Assembly (NCBI RefSeq): GCF_000935045.1
Contig: NZ_JYKS01000015.1
Coordinates: 1 to 64,000, forward strand
DNA length: 64,000 nucleotides
Direction: 5' to 3'
Origin: Pseudomonas sp. 10-1B
GTDB lineage: Bacteria; Pseudomonadota; Gammaproteobacteria; Pseudomonadales; Pseudomonadaceae
Below are positions 1 to 9,834 of this stretch, piece after piece; position 1 is the first letter of the stretch; each line of letters begins with the position of its first letter. A model generated the notes under the pieces. The model did not search any database, was not told the DNA's origin, and saw only the letters and a list, made by a program, of their open reading frames with translations. The translations under genes and the position numbers were made by a program.

Positions 1-2
1 AA

Positions 3-35
3 TGTGGGAGCTGGCTTGCCGGCGATGCGCCGCGC
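3..35. repeat. REP sequence, single copy
   Basis: A single REP unit (TGTGGGAGCTGGCTTGCCGG core) lies at the window edge, upstream of the chemoreceptor gene. The same core recurs as inverted pairs elsewhere in the window. The partner unit, if any, would be outside the window. Confidence 0.7.
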
Positions 36-143
36 GGGCGGCGCTCGGTCTCACAGGCGACACACATCTCCAGCCAGGCACCTACCAGACACAGCGCAAG
101 AAAAGCCATAACCCTTACTGCCCAAAAAAAGGGATCCGCCCCA

Positions 144-2288
144 ATGCCTTTGCGACAACTTTCCATCCAATGGAAGATCACCCTGCTCGCCGGTCTCTGC
201 CTGGCCGGCATCGTCACCCTGCTCGTCGGCCTGTCGCTGTACCGCATGGAGCACAGCTCTGACCTGGTCAAGGCCAACAGCATGCAGATGCTGACCGAGG
301 CGGCGCAGTCACGCATCGAGTCGCAAGGCGAGGTACAAGCGCTGAACATCCGCCGCCAGTTCATGGACGCCTACCAGTACGGCGCAGGCTTTGCCCGCCA
401 GGTGCTGTTCCTGCGTGAACAGGCAGAAAAGCGCTTTCTCGATGCCTACGATCTGCGCGAGGACCTGACCCGCCAGGTACGCACCGCACTGCAGGCCAAC
501 CCCGACCTGCTCGGCCTGTCGCTGGTGTTCGAGCCCAACGCCCTGGACAACAAGGACAGCCTGTTTGCCGACAAGGCGGAATTGGGCAGCAACGAAACCG
601 GACGCTTTGCCCTGTACTGGTCGCAACCGCGCGCCGGCCAGCTGACCGCCATGGCCCTGCCCGAGCACGACATGGCCAACACCGAGATCGGCCCCAGCGG
701 CCAGCCGACCAACACCTGGTGGATGTGCCCGCGTACCACCGGCAAGGTGTGCGTGGTGGAGCCCTACTTCTACGACATCGATGGCCAACAGGTGCTGATG
801 ACTAGCATCGTCTTCCCGCTGGCAGTCGACGGCAAGATCATCGCCACCCTGTCCATCGACATCAACCTCAACAGCCTGCAGACCCTGAGCCAGGAGGCCA
901 GCCGCAGCCTGTACGAAGGCCGCACCACGGTCGGCATCCTCAGCCCGGTCGGCCTGCTGGCCGGCTATAGCGCCGATGCCAGCAAGCTGGCCACGCGCTT
1001 CGATCAGGTCGACCCGGCCAAGGGCGCCGAGCTGGTGCGCAAGCTGGCCGATGGCAAGCTGACCATCGTGCATGACCAGCAGCGCCTGAAGGTGCTGGCG
1101 GCGTTCCCGCCAATCCCCGACGCCCAACCCTGGGGCGTCCTGCTGGACGTGCCGGAAAACGCCCTGACCGGGCCGGCCGAAGCGCTGAAGCAGGAACTTG
1201 ACGCGCTGAACACCAGCGGCACCCTGCTGGAGCTGGGCCTGGGCTTGGCTGCGGCGATTGCCGGCCTGCTGCTGATATGGCTGATGGCCCGCGGTGTTAC
1301 CCGGCCGATCCTCGGCGTAGCGGCCATGCTCAGGGACATCGCCAGCGGCGAGGGTGACCTGACCCGCCGCCTGGCCTACCAGAAGCAGGACGAACTGGGC
1401 GAGCTGGCCGGCTGGTTCAACCGTTTCCTGGACAAGCTGCAGCCGACCATCGCCGAGGTCAAACGCTCGGTGCAGGCCGCCCGTGGCACCGCCGACCAGT
1501 CTTCGGCAATTGCCACTGAAACCAGCGCCGGCATGGAGCAGCAGTATCGCCAGGTCGACCAGGTGGCCACCGCCTCGCATGAAATGAGCGCTACCGCCCA
1601 GGACGTCGCCCGTAGCGCCGCACAGGCCGCGCAGGCCGCCCGCGACGCCGACCAGGCCACCCGCGAAGGCCTGGCAGTGATCGATCGCACCACTCACAGC
1701 ATCGATGCCCTGGCCGCCGACATGAGCAATGCCATGGCCGAGGTCGAGGGCCTGGCGCAGAACAGCGAGAAGATCGGTTCGGTGCTGGAGGTGATCCGCT
1801 CGATCGCCGAGCAGACCAACCTGCTGGCACTCAACGCCGCCATCGAGGCGGCCCGCGCCGGTGAGGCCGGCCGTGGCTTTGCCGTGGTCGCCGACGAAGT
1901 GCGCAACCTGGCCCAGCGCACCCAGGAGTCGGTGGAAGAAACCCGCCAGGTGATCGAAGCCTTGCAGAACGGCACCCGCGAAGTGGTCGGCGCCATGGAC
2001 AACAGCCACCGTCAGGCCCAGGGCGGCGTGCAACAGGTAGGCCAGGCCGTCACTGCGCTGCAGCGTATCGGCCAGGCGGTGACGGTGATCACCGACATGA
2101 ACCTGCAGATCGCCTCGGCTGCCGAGGAGCAAAGCGCGGTGGCCGAGGAAATCAACAGCAACGTCGCAACCATCCGCGATGTCACCGAATCGCTGTCGGG
2201 GCAGGCCAACGAGTCGGCACGGGTCAGCCAGTCGTTGAACAGCCTGGCCAATCAGCAGCAGGCACTGATGGACCAGTTCCGCGTCTGA
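144..2288 (+). CDS. Methyl-accepting chemotaxis protein, large periplasmic sensor
   Basis: Transmembrane chemoreceptor that passes ligand binding in the periplasm to CheA/CheW. At 714 aa it has a first membrane segment at about residues 12-32, a large periplasmic region of about 325 residues that fits a double-Cache type sensor, a second membrane segment at about 360-382, a HAMP domain at about 383-435, and a long signalling coiled coil. The highly conserved hairpin tip ([20 protein letters not shown]) lies at about 555-575. There is no C-terminal CheR-binding pentapeptide; the protein ends in FRV. The gene stands alone, followed by a hairpin terminator. The ligand cannot be read from the sequence. 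Confidence 0.95.
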   Translation: MPLRQLSIQWKITLLAGLCLAGIVTLLVGLSLYRMEHSSDLVKANSMQMLTEAAQSRIESQGEVQALNIRRQFMDAYQYGAGFARQVLFLREQAEKRFLDAYDLREDLTRQVRTALQANPDLLGLSLVFEPNALDNKDSLFADKAELGSNETGRFALYWSQPRAGQLTAMALPEHDMANTEIGPSGQPTNTWWMCPRTTGKVCVVEPYFYDIDGQQVLMTSIVFPLAVDGKIIATLSIDINLNSLQTLSQEASRSLYEGRTTVGILSPVGLLAGYSADASKLATRFDQVDPAKGAELVRKLADGKLTIVHDQQRLKVLAAFPPIPDAQPWGVLLDVPENALTGPAEALKQELDALNTSGTLLELGLGLAAAIAGLLLIWLMARGVTRPILGVAAMLRDIASGEGDLTRRLAYQKQDELGELAGWFNRFLDKLQPTIAEVKRSVQAARGTADQSSAIATETSAGMEQQYRQVDQVATASHEMSATAQDVARSAAQAAQAARDADQATREGLAVIDRTTHSIDALAADMSNAMAEVEGLAQNSEKIGSVLEVIRSIAEQTNLLALNAAIEAARAGEAGRGFAVVADEVRNLAQRTQESVEETRQVIEALQNGTREVVGAMDNSHRQAQGGVQQVGQAVTALQRIGQAVTVITDMNLQIASAAEEQSAVAEEINSNVATIRDVTESLSGQANESARVSQSLNSLANQQQALMDQFRV

Positions 2289-2293
2289 AGATC

Positions 2294-2312
2294 GGGGCCG
2301 CCATGCGGCCCC
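2294..2312 (+). terminator. Likely intrinsic terminator of the chemoreceptor gene
   Basis: A perfect stem of 8 bp (GGGGCCGC/GCGGCCCC, loop CAT) begins 5 bases after the stop codon and is followed by a pyrimidine-rich tract (TTCCCTTT). The T tract is interrupted, so termination may be partial. Confidence 0.7.
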
Positions 2313-2371
2313 TTCCCTTTCCCCCAACAGGTTCATCGAACTCACTTGGTGTCATGATCGGAAACGGGCGA

Positions 2372-4285
2372 TTACTGGCGAAAAAAACGCCCACCACCCA
2401 GAATGCGGTCCAGTAAATTCAGTGCACCCTCGACATTGGGCCTGGCGCCCATAGGCAGGGTTTCCCGGAACGGCAGCGTGGCGTCCTGATACCCCGACGC
2501 CATGACCAGCAGGTGCATCTGGTCACTGTTGAGATAGACATGATGCTGCTCCATGGCATAAGACTGGATCAGGCTTAGTGCACCACCGACGATCGGCGTA
2601 GCAGAAGAGGTCCCGTTGTAGAAGTCGGTATAGTCCCTGTTGGTACCAGGCCTTACCTGCAGGTCCTTGTCCTTGATCGCCCCCGTCGTCACCACCGAGT
2701 CACCCCAGGCATTGAGCATTCGGTACGGGTAGCCATAGTTGGAGAACACGGCAGGCTTGCCATCCCACGAGTCGCATGCCCCCACCACGATAGCCCCGGC
2801 GTCGCCATGGTTGTCGAAGTACTGCCAGCTCCCCATATCGAGCCCGTAACCTTGGACGGCGCCAACTTTGTGGTTGCTTTCACGGTGGCCGTTGCCCGCG
2901 GCGCACACCACCACCGCCCCTCGTGCCACAAGCGCATCCATTACATCCCACCATGACGGCGCATGCAGCGTGGGCAGGCGGGTACCGGGTACGCTCGGGT
3001 CTGCGATTTCCCGGTTGAACACAACCACATCCCCCGGGATTACCCGGCGCAGCAATGCGCTCTGTGTCGCCGCGCCTGCCCGGTTGTGATAGAGGTACAA
3101 CTCCGCGGCGTGACAGATACCGGTCACACCAAAGCCATTGGCAGTAGCGACCATCACTCCTGACGACAGCGTGCCATGCAGCGGGTCGTCATTGCTGCCA
3201 GGCACGACCACACGGATCAGGGGGCTGTCGCGCAGGTCTTCATGGTCTGGATACAGCCCGCCATCGGTGAGGTGCACACGCACCCCCTGGCCTTTCACGT
3301 CCTTTTCCCAGGCTTTGCGGATGTTGAGGCCTTTGTGCGCGGGCCCTGGTTCATCCAGATAGGTTTGCAGCACTTCAAAATCCGGGGTGCGTTGAGCGTT
3401 GTCGTTTGCCCGTTGACCCAGATAGACGACACCACCGGTGAACAGCGTGGCCACGACGGCGGCAGCACCGGCAGCCAGCAGGTTGGGATCATCCTCGCTG
3501 GGGGGCTGGAAGTGGACCCCTTCGACATAATCCAGGGCAGCAAGGGTCTTGGCCAGTTCGATGAAGGTGTCGTTGAACATGCTGGCGGGTTGCTCGATCC
3601 GCCAGTACGGCGCAAGCACTTCCGGGCGATTGTCACCGGGGTCCTGAAGGTTTGGGTCGACAAATGGGTGCAGCGTGATGACATTGGCGATTACCGGCCA
3701 TAGCGCTACCAGCCTGGAAGCCGAAGCGGGCAGCATGTCGGCGGCCAAGCGTTCGCGCCCACCTGGGCCGAACTTCACGATCAAGGGCCCTATTGGCGGA
3801 CGGTCGTTAATTTCGGGGGAGCCTTGCAGCACGCCGTCATGGAGTGCGAAAGCAGCCGGCACCTTGCCCGCCGTGCGTGCCGGCTCGGCTTCACGCTTGC
3901 GTCGGCCTGCAGATTGGTCCACTGGCACCTTGTCCAGGATCGAGCGGGTCGACTCGCCCGGCTGGATCGTGAATACCAGGGGCGGGAACACTTGGTTACC
4001 GCCTCCGGCGCTGGCCAGCCACGTGACGGTCGGTGTTATCGAAAAGCTGCCAGAGGTGCCCTGGACCTGGAAGGTGATAGGGCAGCCGTAATCATCGAGA
4101 TTCCGGCTATCGGCCTGGGACCTGACAATGCGGGAGTCCAGTTGCTGGCGGTGCCCGCCATCGGTCTGATGCAACGTATAGGTAATGCTCTTGACCTTGC
4201 CCAAGTCGATGCCCGTTACCCGTACGAACAAAAAACCATCGAAACGATAGTTGCGGTAATGCACAAAATTCAGATCAGCCATCAT
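2372..4285 (-). CDS. Subtilisin-like (S8) serine protease with N-terminal extension
   Basis: Probable endopeptidase of the subtilase family, 637 aa from the chosen ATG. This start sits 7 bases after a GGAA ribosome site; a longer in-frame start exists upstream but adds 39 unlikely residues. The catalytic triad is visible: Asp341 in LTDGG, His370 in LHGT and Ser560 in GTSSATP, with the oxyanion Asn464 in AAGN. The first 260 residues match no domain I recognise. A hydrophobic stretch at about 269-289 (AAGAAAVVATLFTGGVVYL) joins it to the peptidase domain. There is no N-terminal signal peptide. It is convergent with the chemoreceptor and divergent from the ABC binding-protein gene. Targets are unknown. 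Confidence 0.85.
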   Translation of the reverse strand: MMADLNFVHYRNYRFDGFLFVRVTGIDLGKVKSITYTLHQTDGGHRQQLDSRIVRSQADSRNLDDYGCPITFQVQGTSGSFSITPTVTWLASAGGGNQVFPPLVFTIQPGESTRSILDKVPVDQSAGRRKREAEPARTAGKVPAAFALHDGVLQGSPEINDRPPIGPLIVKFGPGGRERLAADMLPASASRLVALWPVIANVITLHPFVDPNLQDPGDNRPEVLAPYWRIEQPASMFNDTFIELAKTLAALDYVEGVHFQPPSEDDPNLLAAGAAAVVATLFTGGVVYLGQRANDNAQRTPDFEVLQTYLDEPGPAHKGLNIRKAWEKDVKGQGVRVHLTDGGLYPDHEDLRDSPLIRVVVPGSNDDPLHGTLSSGVMVATANGFGVTGICHAAELYLYHNRAGAATQSALLRRVIPGDVVVFNREIADPSVPGTRLPTLHAPSWWDVMDALVARGAVVVCAAGNGHRESNHKVGAVQGYGLDMGSWQYFDNHGDAGAIVVGACDSWDGKPAVFSNYGYPYRMLNAWGDSVVTTGAIKDKDLQVRPGTNRDYTDFYNGTSSATPIVGGALSLIQSYAMEQHHVYLNSDQMHLLVMASGYQDATLPFRETLPMGARPNVEGALNLLDRILGGGRFFRQ

Positions 4286-4464
4286 AGTTTTCCAAGATTC
4301 ACGGATAAGAAATGGGAGGCAGGTCGCAACACAGCCACCCAGCGCATGGTCATGACTCAGCGGGCATGGATGCAGAGAGCAGCCATTCCCTGCGCTGACC
4401 AAAGCTCGCCCCTCGGTGGACTACACTTGCCCGGACCCGAATGACAGGCGACCCTGAGGCCCCG

Positions 4465-5481
4465 ATGAAGAAAATTCCAACGCTGCTGGCCGGCCTGCTG
4501 CTCGCCGTGGGCCTGGCCAATACCGATAGTGCCGCCTCGGCAGAGCGCAGCGCGCCAATCCACTTTGGTGCCATCGGCTGGGAAAGCGGCGCGCTGACCA
4601 CCGAGATCCTGCGGCTGATCGTGGAACGCGGCTACGGCTACCCCACCGACACCCTGCCCGGCAGCACGGTCAGCATGGAGGTGGCGCTGGCACGCAACGA
4701 CCTGCAGGTGATCGCCGAGGAATGGGCCGGGCGCAGCCCTGCATGGGTCAAGGCCGAACAAGCGGGCCAGGTATATGCCTTGGGTGATACGGTGAAAAAC
4801 GCCGAAGAAGGCTGGTGGGTGCCGGCCTATGTGGTCGAGGGGGACGCGGCTCGCCAGATCAAACCCATGGCGCCGGACCTGCGCAGCGTCGAAGACCTCA
4901 AGCGCTACCCGCAAGTATTCCGTGACCCCGAGGCTCCAGATAAAGGCCGCTTTCTGAACAGCCCCAGCGGCTGGACATCAGAAACGGTCAACAGCCAGAA
5001 ACTCAAGGCCTATGGCCTGGATGACCTGTACACCAACTTCCGCAGCGGGTCGGGGGCGGCGATGGACGCCGAAATCGGCTCGGCCATCCGCCGCGGCCAA
5101 CCCGTGTTGTTCTACTATTGGAACCCGACGCCATTGATGGGCCGCTACAAGCTCATACGCCTGCAAGAGCCGCCGTTCGACGCCGAGGCCTGGGCCACCC
5201 TGACAGATGCCAGCAACCCCGAGCCAAAGGGCAGTCGCTCACTGCCGGCGAAATTGTCGATTGGTGTCTCCAAGGCCTTCCGTGACGACTACCCGGACCT
5301 GGTGGCAGTGTTCGAGCAGGTTGACCTGCCCATCGATCGGCTCAACAAGGCGCTGGCCGAGATGAGCGAAAAACGCACGCCCCCCCGCGATGCCGCCCTC
5401 ACCTTCCTGCGTGACAACCGCGAGGTGTGGAAAGCCTGGCTGCCCGCGGACGTTGCCGCCAAGGTCGAGGGCAGCCTGTGA
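4465..5481 (+). CDS. ABC transporter substrate-binding protein, betaine/OpuAC type
   Basis: Periplasmic binding protein, 338 aa, of the OpuAC family that binds quaternary ammonium compounds such as glycine betaine, choline or carnitine. A signal peptide is clear (MKKIPTLLAGLLLAVGLA, cleavage near SAASA). Start at 4465 is preferred over the in-frame ATG at 4441 because it begins the signal peptide and has CTGAGG just upstream. Aromatic residues that could build the ligand cage are present (IGWESG, EEWAG, EGWWVP). Its stop codon overlaps the GTG start of the permease gene, so the two are co-translated. The ligand is inferred from family only. Confidence 0.88.
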   Translation: MKKIPTLLAGLLLAVGLANTDSAASAERSAPIHFGAIGWESGALTTEILRLIVERGYGYPTDTLPGSTVSMEVALARNDLQVIAEEWAGRSPAWVKAEQAGQVYALGDTVKNAEEGWWVPAYVVEGDAARQIKPMAPDLRSVEDLKRYPQVFRDPEAPDKGRFLNSPSGWTSETVNSQKLKAYGLDDLYTNFRSGSGAAMDAEIGSAIRRGQPVLFYYWNPTPLMGRYKLIRLQEPPFDAEAWATLTDASNPEPKGSRSLPAKLSIGVSKAFRDDYPDLVAVFEQVDLPIDRLNKALAEMSEKRTPPRDAALTFLRDNREVWKAWLPADVAAKVEGSL

Positions 5482-6326
5482 GCAGCGGCTTCCCCCAAGC
5501 CCTGCAATTGTCCTTTGCCGATAGTGTCAACCGGCTGGTCGACTGGCTGGTACTGAATTACGGCGATCACTTGCGCAGCGTCTCCGACCAGTTGCTGCAA
5601 TTGCTGGTCGGCCTGGAAAACCTGCTGCGCCTGCTGCCCTGGTGGCTGCTGTTACTGCTGGTCGGCCTGCTCGCCTGGCATGCCAGCCGCAGCCTGCTGC
5701 GCAGTGCGGTACTGGTGGCACTGCTGGCCCTGATCGGCATGCTCGGGCTGTGGGACAAGCTGCTGCAGACCTTGGCACTGGTGCTGGTCAGTACCGGCCT
5801 GTGCGTGCTGGTGGGTGTGCCGCTCGGTATCCTGCTGGCCTCTCGGCCGCTGGCAAAGCGGTTGCTGTTGCCAGTGCTGGATGTGATGCAGACCCTGCCG
5901 GCATTCGTTTACCTGATCCCAGTGCTGATGCTGTTCGGCCTGGGCAAAGTACCGGCAGTGTTCGCCACGCTGATCTACGCCCTGCCGCCACTGGTGCGGC
6001 TGACCGAACTGGGCCTGAGCCAGATCGACCCTTCCCTGCTGCAGGCCGCGCATGGCCTGGGCGCCAGCCGCTGGCAACGTTTGCGGCGCATCGCCCTGCC
6101 CCTGGCACTGCCGAGCATCATGGCCGGGCTCAACCAGTCGGTGATGATGGCCCTGTCGATGGTGGTGGTGGCATCGATGATTGGCGCCCGCGGGCTGGGC
6201 GAGGATGTGCTGGCGGGGATCCAGACCCTGAATGTCGGCCAAGGGGTCGAGGCCGGGCTGGCGATCGTCGCCCTGGCCATGGTGATCGACCGGATCAGCC
6301 AGGCCTATGGCCGTAGCGGGCGTTGA
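5478..6326 (+). CDS. ABC transporter permease, betaine/proline (OpuAB/ProW) type
   Basis: Integral membrane subunit of an osmoprotectant-type ABC importer, 282 aa. It begins with GTG inside the stop of the preceding gene (GTGA overlap), with GAGGG upstream. Several membrane segments are visible, and the EAA loop that docks the ATPase is seen as HGLGASRWQRLRRIALP. No ATP-binding subunit follows: the next gene is a LysR regulator on the same strand after a REP pair, and the upstream neighbour is a protease. The pair must therefore borrow an ATPase encoded elsewhere. Confidence 0.88.
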   Translation: MSSGFPQALQLSFADSVNRLVDWLVLNYGDHLRSVSDQLLQLLVGLENLLRLLPWWLLLLLVGLLAWHASRSLLRSAVLVALLALIGMLGLWDKLLQTLALVLVSTGLCVLVGVPLGILLASRPLAKRLLLPVLDVMQTLPAFVYLIPVLMLFGLGKVPAVFATLIYALPPLVRLTELGLSQIDPSLLQAAHGLGASRWQRLRRIALPLALPSIMAGLNQSVMMALSMVVVASMIGARGLGEDVLAGIQTLNVGQGVEAGLAIVALAMVIDRISQAYGRSGR

Positions 6327-6343
6327 GCGGTACCCCCTGTTCC

Positions 6344-6437
6344 GGCCCTATCGCCGGCAAGCCGGCTCCCACAGGTACTGCACAGGTGGTGGGCATTGTG
6401 CTGACCATGTGGGAGCCGGCTTGCCGGCGATAGGGCC
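6344..6437. repeat. Inverted REP pair
   Basis: Two REP units in opposite orientation (arms about 30 bp, starting GGCCCTATCGCCGGCAAGCC) separate the permease and LysR genes. Transcribed, they would form a long stem-loop that may stabilise or end the upstream mRNA. Confidence 0.9.
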
Positions 6438-6483
6438 GGGCCTGACAATGCAGCACTGACAGCCCAGCCCCCGGACCGCCCGC

Positions 6484-7347
6484 ATGTCCCTCAAAGCCCT
6501 GCGCACCCTGGTGACCATTGCCCGCCACGGCACCTTCGCCCGTGCCGCCGACCTGCTCAGCCTCACCCCTTCGGCGGTGAGCCTGCACATCAAGACCCTC
6601 GAAGACGAGCTACAGGTGACGTTGTTCGACCGCAGCCGCAGGCAGGTGGTGCTGACCGAAGCCGGCCAATTAGCGGTGGCCCGCGCCGAAACTATCCTGG
6701 GTGCCTATGACGAACTGGCCGATGCCCTGGCCAGCGGCCCTAGCCTGCGCGGTCGCCTGCGCCTGGGGGCGATCCACACGGTGCTGGCGCGCCGCTTGCC
6801 CAAGGCACTGGTGTGGATCAAGACCCACCATCCGCAACTGCACATCAGCGTGGCTTCGGGCATGTCGGCGGAACTGGCACGGCGTGTGGAAGACGGTGAG
6901 CTCGACGCGGCGATCACCACCGAGCCGGTCAGCCCGTACCCACAGAGCCTGGACTTCACCCCGTTGTTCGAAGACCGCTTCTGGGCCATCGCCAGCCCCG
7001 ATCTGGCTGGGCAAAGCGTGCCACAGTTGCTGGCCAGCCAGCCCTTCCTGCGCTTCGACAAGCGCGCCTGGGCCGGGCGGCAAATCGAGCAAGAACTGCG
7101 TCGGCAGCATTTGCAGGTGAGCGAGCAGATGGAGCTGGACAGCCAGGAGGCCTTGGCGCGCATGGCGGTAATGGGCCTGGGTGTGGCGATCATCCCCATG
7201 GCTGACGACGACCTGCAACGCTTGCCACCCGCCACCTGCCTGCCATTTGGCGAACCGCAACTGACCCGGCGGGTGGTATTGCTGGAGCATGAAAAAAGCC
7301 AACGGCGGCATCTGAGTGCGGTGCTGAAAACAGCGCTTGAGGCTTGA
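6484..7347 (+). CDS. LysR-family transcriptional regulator
   Basis: DNA-binding regulator of 287 aa with the standard LysR layout: an N-terminal winged helix-turn-helix (residues about 2-60, ARAADLLSLTPSAVSLHIKT) and a C-terminal effector-binding domain of about 200 residues. It lies downstream of the betaine-type transporter genes but is separated from them by a REP pair. It is not divergent from any gene, so its target is not evident from position. Confidence 0.92.
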   Translation: MSLKALRTLVTIARHGTFARAADLLSLTPSAVSLHIKTLEDELQVTLFDRSRRQVVLTEAGQLAVARAETILGAYDELADALASGPSLRGRLRLGAIHTVLARRLPKALVWIKTHHPQLHISVASGMSAELARRVEDGELDAAITTEPVSPYPQSLDFTPLFEDRFWAIASPDLAGQSVPQLLASQPFLRFDKRAWAGRQIEQELRRQHLQVSEQMELDSQEALARMAVMGLGVAIIPMADDDLQRLPPATCLPFGEPQLTRRVVLLEHEKSQRRHLSAVLKTALEA

Positions 7348-7444
7348 TTGTGCCTAGGCCAAAGGCGCCGCTCGTCCATTCATTGGCACTCTGGCTACCT
7401 GCATGCATTCAACCGGTCAGGCAAACCAAGCAGGAGTAGATACC

Positions 7445-7825
7445 ATGCCACGCGGTGACAAGGACAAATACACAGACAAACAAAAGCGCAAGGCCGAGCA
7501 CATCGAAGAGAGTTACGAGGAAAAAGGCGTGTCGAAAGACGAAGCGCAAGCGCGCGCCTGGGCCACCGTCAACAAGCAATCCGGTGGTGGCGAGAAAAAA
7601 AGCGGCTCAGGTAGCAAGACATCTTCCAGGGAGAAGAAAACTGCGCGTTCGGACTCGGCCAAGCGTGCGGCGAAATCACGCCAGGGCCATTCACGCACCT
7701 CAGGTTCGTCGCTGGAAACCCAAACCAAGGAAAGCCTGTTGAAAGAAGCACGCAGCAAGGACATCAAGGGGCGCTCCACCATGACCAAGGCTCAATTGGT
7801 GGAAGCGCTGCGTAAACACGGTTGA
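7445..7825 (+). CDS. Small basic protein with C-terminal Rho-N/SAP-like motif
   Basis: Protein of 126 aa, highly charged and low in complexity. Residues 1-45 (MPRGDKDKYTDKQKRKAEHI onward) resemble a short family common in proteobacteria, often called plasmid stabilisation or DUF7218-like. The middle is a Ser/Lys/Arg-rich linker. The last 35 residues (SLLKEARSKDIKGRSTMTKA) look like a Rho-termination-factor N-terminal fold, which binds nucleic acid. The start has a strong AGGAG site; the upstream in-frame ATG does not. Function is unknown; nucleic-acid binding is inferred from composition and the C-terminal motif. Confidence 0.85.
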   Translation: MPRGDKDKYTDKQKRKAEHIEESYEEKGVSKDEAQARAWATVNKQSGGGEKKSGSGSKTSSREKKTARSDSAKRAAKSRQGHSRTSGSSLETQTKESLLKEARSKDIKGRSTMTKAQLVEALRKHG

Positions 7826-7829
7826 TGCT

Positions 7830-8057
7830 TCAGCCATTCCCGGCGATATCGGTTTCATCGGCATTTCGGCACCGGTTGCGGCATGCGCATTCGTATTCAG
7901 CTTCAGCCCGTGTCGGAAAATTCAGGCTCAAGCGGATTTTTTCTTGTGTGTCGTAGAGGTCGTAGCCCTCCCCCAGTGCGACGGGAAAGCCAAGACGTCG
8001 AGGGTAAGTCTCTTTCCTGAGCGGCACAGCAGGAACCACAGCAAAGCGCGTCTGCAT
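7830..8057 (-). CDS. Small hypothetical protein, 75 aa
   Basis: Short orphan reading MQTRFAVVPAVPLRKETYPR at its start, convergent with the Rho-N-like gene and only 4 bases away. The third in-frame ATG is chosen because it sits 6 bases after AGAGGG; the ATG at 8063 is too close to that site. It ends in a cysteine-containing tail (YECACRNRCRNADE), but no metal-site pattern is certain. No membrane segment or signal is seen. It was not recognised as a known family. Confidence 0.6.
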   Translation of the reverse strand: MQTRFAVVPAVPLRKETYPRRLGFPVALGEGYDLYDTQEKIRLSLNFPTRAEAEYECACRNRCRNADETDIAGNG

Positions 8058-8341
8058 GATCATCCCTCTTCGGCAGTTCTTAAGTATTAGTACCACTATG
8101 TGAAAGCATCAAGATGATTCATGCAAAACAGCAGCGGCGATGCGTTGCGCCATGGGCCCGACCGATGCATGTCCAAGTTCCCTCTCGCGCATAGAAGCAG
8201 GGCGTCTTATTGATTGCACTGATGATTACTATCGAAAGGCCCGCCTGTCGGGCTGCCAAACCCAACGCCTATAATCGCCTCCCATCTCCCCCCGCTCCCC
8301 TTGCCTGCTTCAGGCAACATCCCACCTTGGAACCCAACCCC

Positions 8342-9568
8342 ATGCCAAGCGCCAGCCAGGCCCCTCGCGGCCTCCCCGAACATAATCAACGAAGCGTCAG
8401 CCAGCAGTGGCTGGCGATTCTCTCGGTCGCCGTGGGTGCCTTCGCCCTGGTGACCAGCGAGTTCCTGCCGGTGGGCGTACTCAACGATGTGGCCAGCGAC
8501 CTCGGCATCAGTGCCGGCCACGCCGGCCTGATGGTAACCCTGCCCGGCATCATGGCCGCCCTCGCCGCCCCGTTGCTGTCTGTGGGCATTGGCGCCCTGG
8601 ACCGTCGCTACCTGCTGATCGGCCTGACGCTGATCATGATCATCGCCAACGCGGTCGTGGCCTACGCCAGCGACTTCAGCCTGCTGCTGTTCGGCCGTGT
8701 ACTGCTGGGCATCAGTATCGGTGGCTTCTGGGCTACAGCCATCGCCCTCAGCGGCCGCCTGGCGCCCAAGGGCGTGGGCGTAGCCCAAGCCACCTCGATC
8801 ATCATGGTCGGTGTGACGCTGGCCACCGTACTGGGTGTACCTGTAGGCACCTGGCTGAGTGGCCTGATGGGCTGGCGCATGACGTTCCTGGTAACCGCGC
8901 TGCTGGGGGTACCGGTGCTACTGGCGCAGATGCTCTTGCTACCACAGTTGAAGCCGGACAAGGCCATTCGCATCAGTGACCTGCCGGCCCTTTTCATCAA
9001 CCCACAAGCGCGGGTTGGCTTGATCGCCGTCTTGCTGATTGGCCTGGCGCACTTTGCCGCATACACCTATGTCGCGCCCTTCTTCAAACAAAGCTCCGGC
9101 TTCGATGGGCCAACGATTGGCTCATTGCTGCTGCTCTATGGCGTTGCCGGGGTAATGGGGAACATTTTCGCGGGTTTCGCCGCCAACCGCAGCGTGCGTC
9201 ATACCCTGTTGCTGGTGGCACTGATGATCGGCGTCAGCACCGCCCTGTTCCCCCATTTCGCCACCGGCATGACCGGCGCCGCGATGCTGATCGCGCTGTG
9301 GGGCTTCGCCTTCGGCGCCTTCCCGGCCTGCGCCAGTATCTGGATGTTCGTGGTCGCGCCCAGGGACGTCGAACGCGGCATGCCGCTGTTCGTCGCCATG
9401 TTCCAGGTGATCATTGCGCTGGGCTCGTTCTTCGGAGGGCGGATCGTCGACCAACTGGGCAGCGCGGTGCTGTTGAGCCTGGCCACGGCCCTGGTGGGCT
9501 GCGGTTTCGTCACGGTGCTGGTGCTGGGGCGTAACGTCAGCAATAGCCTGGCAGCCCAACCCTCCTGA
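8342..9568 (+). CDS. MFS efflux transporter, DHA1 family
   Basis: Proton-driven exporter of 408 aa with twelve predicted membrane segments. The start ATG at 8342 gives a short cytosolic N-terminus before the first segment (LAILSVAVGAFALVTSEFLP); upstream starts add a Pro-rich stretch with no support. Motif SEFLPVGVL in the first helix and LLGISIGGFWATAIALSGRL in the fourth resemble the sugar/purine-nucleoside efflux branch (SotB, NepI, YdhP). The substrate is not determined. It stands alone and is followed by a REP pair. Confidence 0.88.
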   Translation: MPSASQAPRGLPEHNQRSVSQQWLAILSVAVGAFALVTSEFLPVGVLNDVASDLGISAGHAGLMVTLPGIMAALAAPLLSVGIGALDRRYLLIGLTLIMIIANAVVAYASDFSLLLFGRVLLGISIGGFWATAIALSGRLAPKGVGVAQATSIIMVGVTLATVLGVPVGTWLSGLMGWRMTFLVTALLGVPVLLAQMLLLPQLKPDKAIRISDLPALFINPQARVGLIAVLLIGLAHFAAYTYVAPFFKQSSGFDGPTIGSLLLLYGVAGVMGNIFAGFAANRSVRHTLLLVALMIGVSTALFPHFATGMTGAAMLIALWGFAFGAFPACASIWMFVVAPRDVERGMPLFVAMFQVIIALGSFFGGRIVDQLGSAVLLSLATALVGCGFVTVLVLGRNVSNSLAAQPS

Positions 9569-9649
9569 CAACCACCCGCTCGCCAATGGCCGCTATCGAC
9601 CCGTAGCCGCCACTGAAAATAACTGGTTTCGTGAGCGCGATGCGCACTC

Positions 9650-9734
9650 TGTGGGAGCGGGCGTGCCCGCGAACACCGGCGCAGCCGGTGCCAGGCTCCG
9701 CGTTGGATTCTTCGCGGGCACGCCCGCTCCCACA
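9650..9734. repeat. Inverted REP pair
   Basis: Opposed REP units of the GGGAGCGGGCGTGCCCGCGAA variant lie between the MFS gene and the isochorismatase remnant. The loop contains a smaller hairpin (CACCGGCGCAGCCGGTG). Confidence 0.9.
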
Positions 9735-9834
9735 AAGATTGCTGTTCGGCTCACCGGCAGCAAAGGGTCAAAAGCGGACCTCCATGGCCAGCAGCCGTCA
9801 GGTCTTAATGGGGTTGGCTGGCAAGGTCGCTCTC

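Noticed and set aside
6344..6437. Regularly recurring palindromes across the window as a possible CRISPR array
   Set aside because: REP units are scattered singly or in pairs at kilobase distances, with no constant spacer length and no cas genes.
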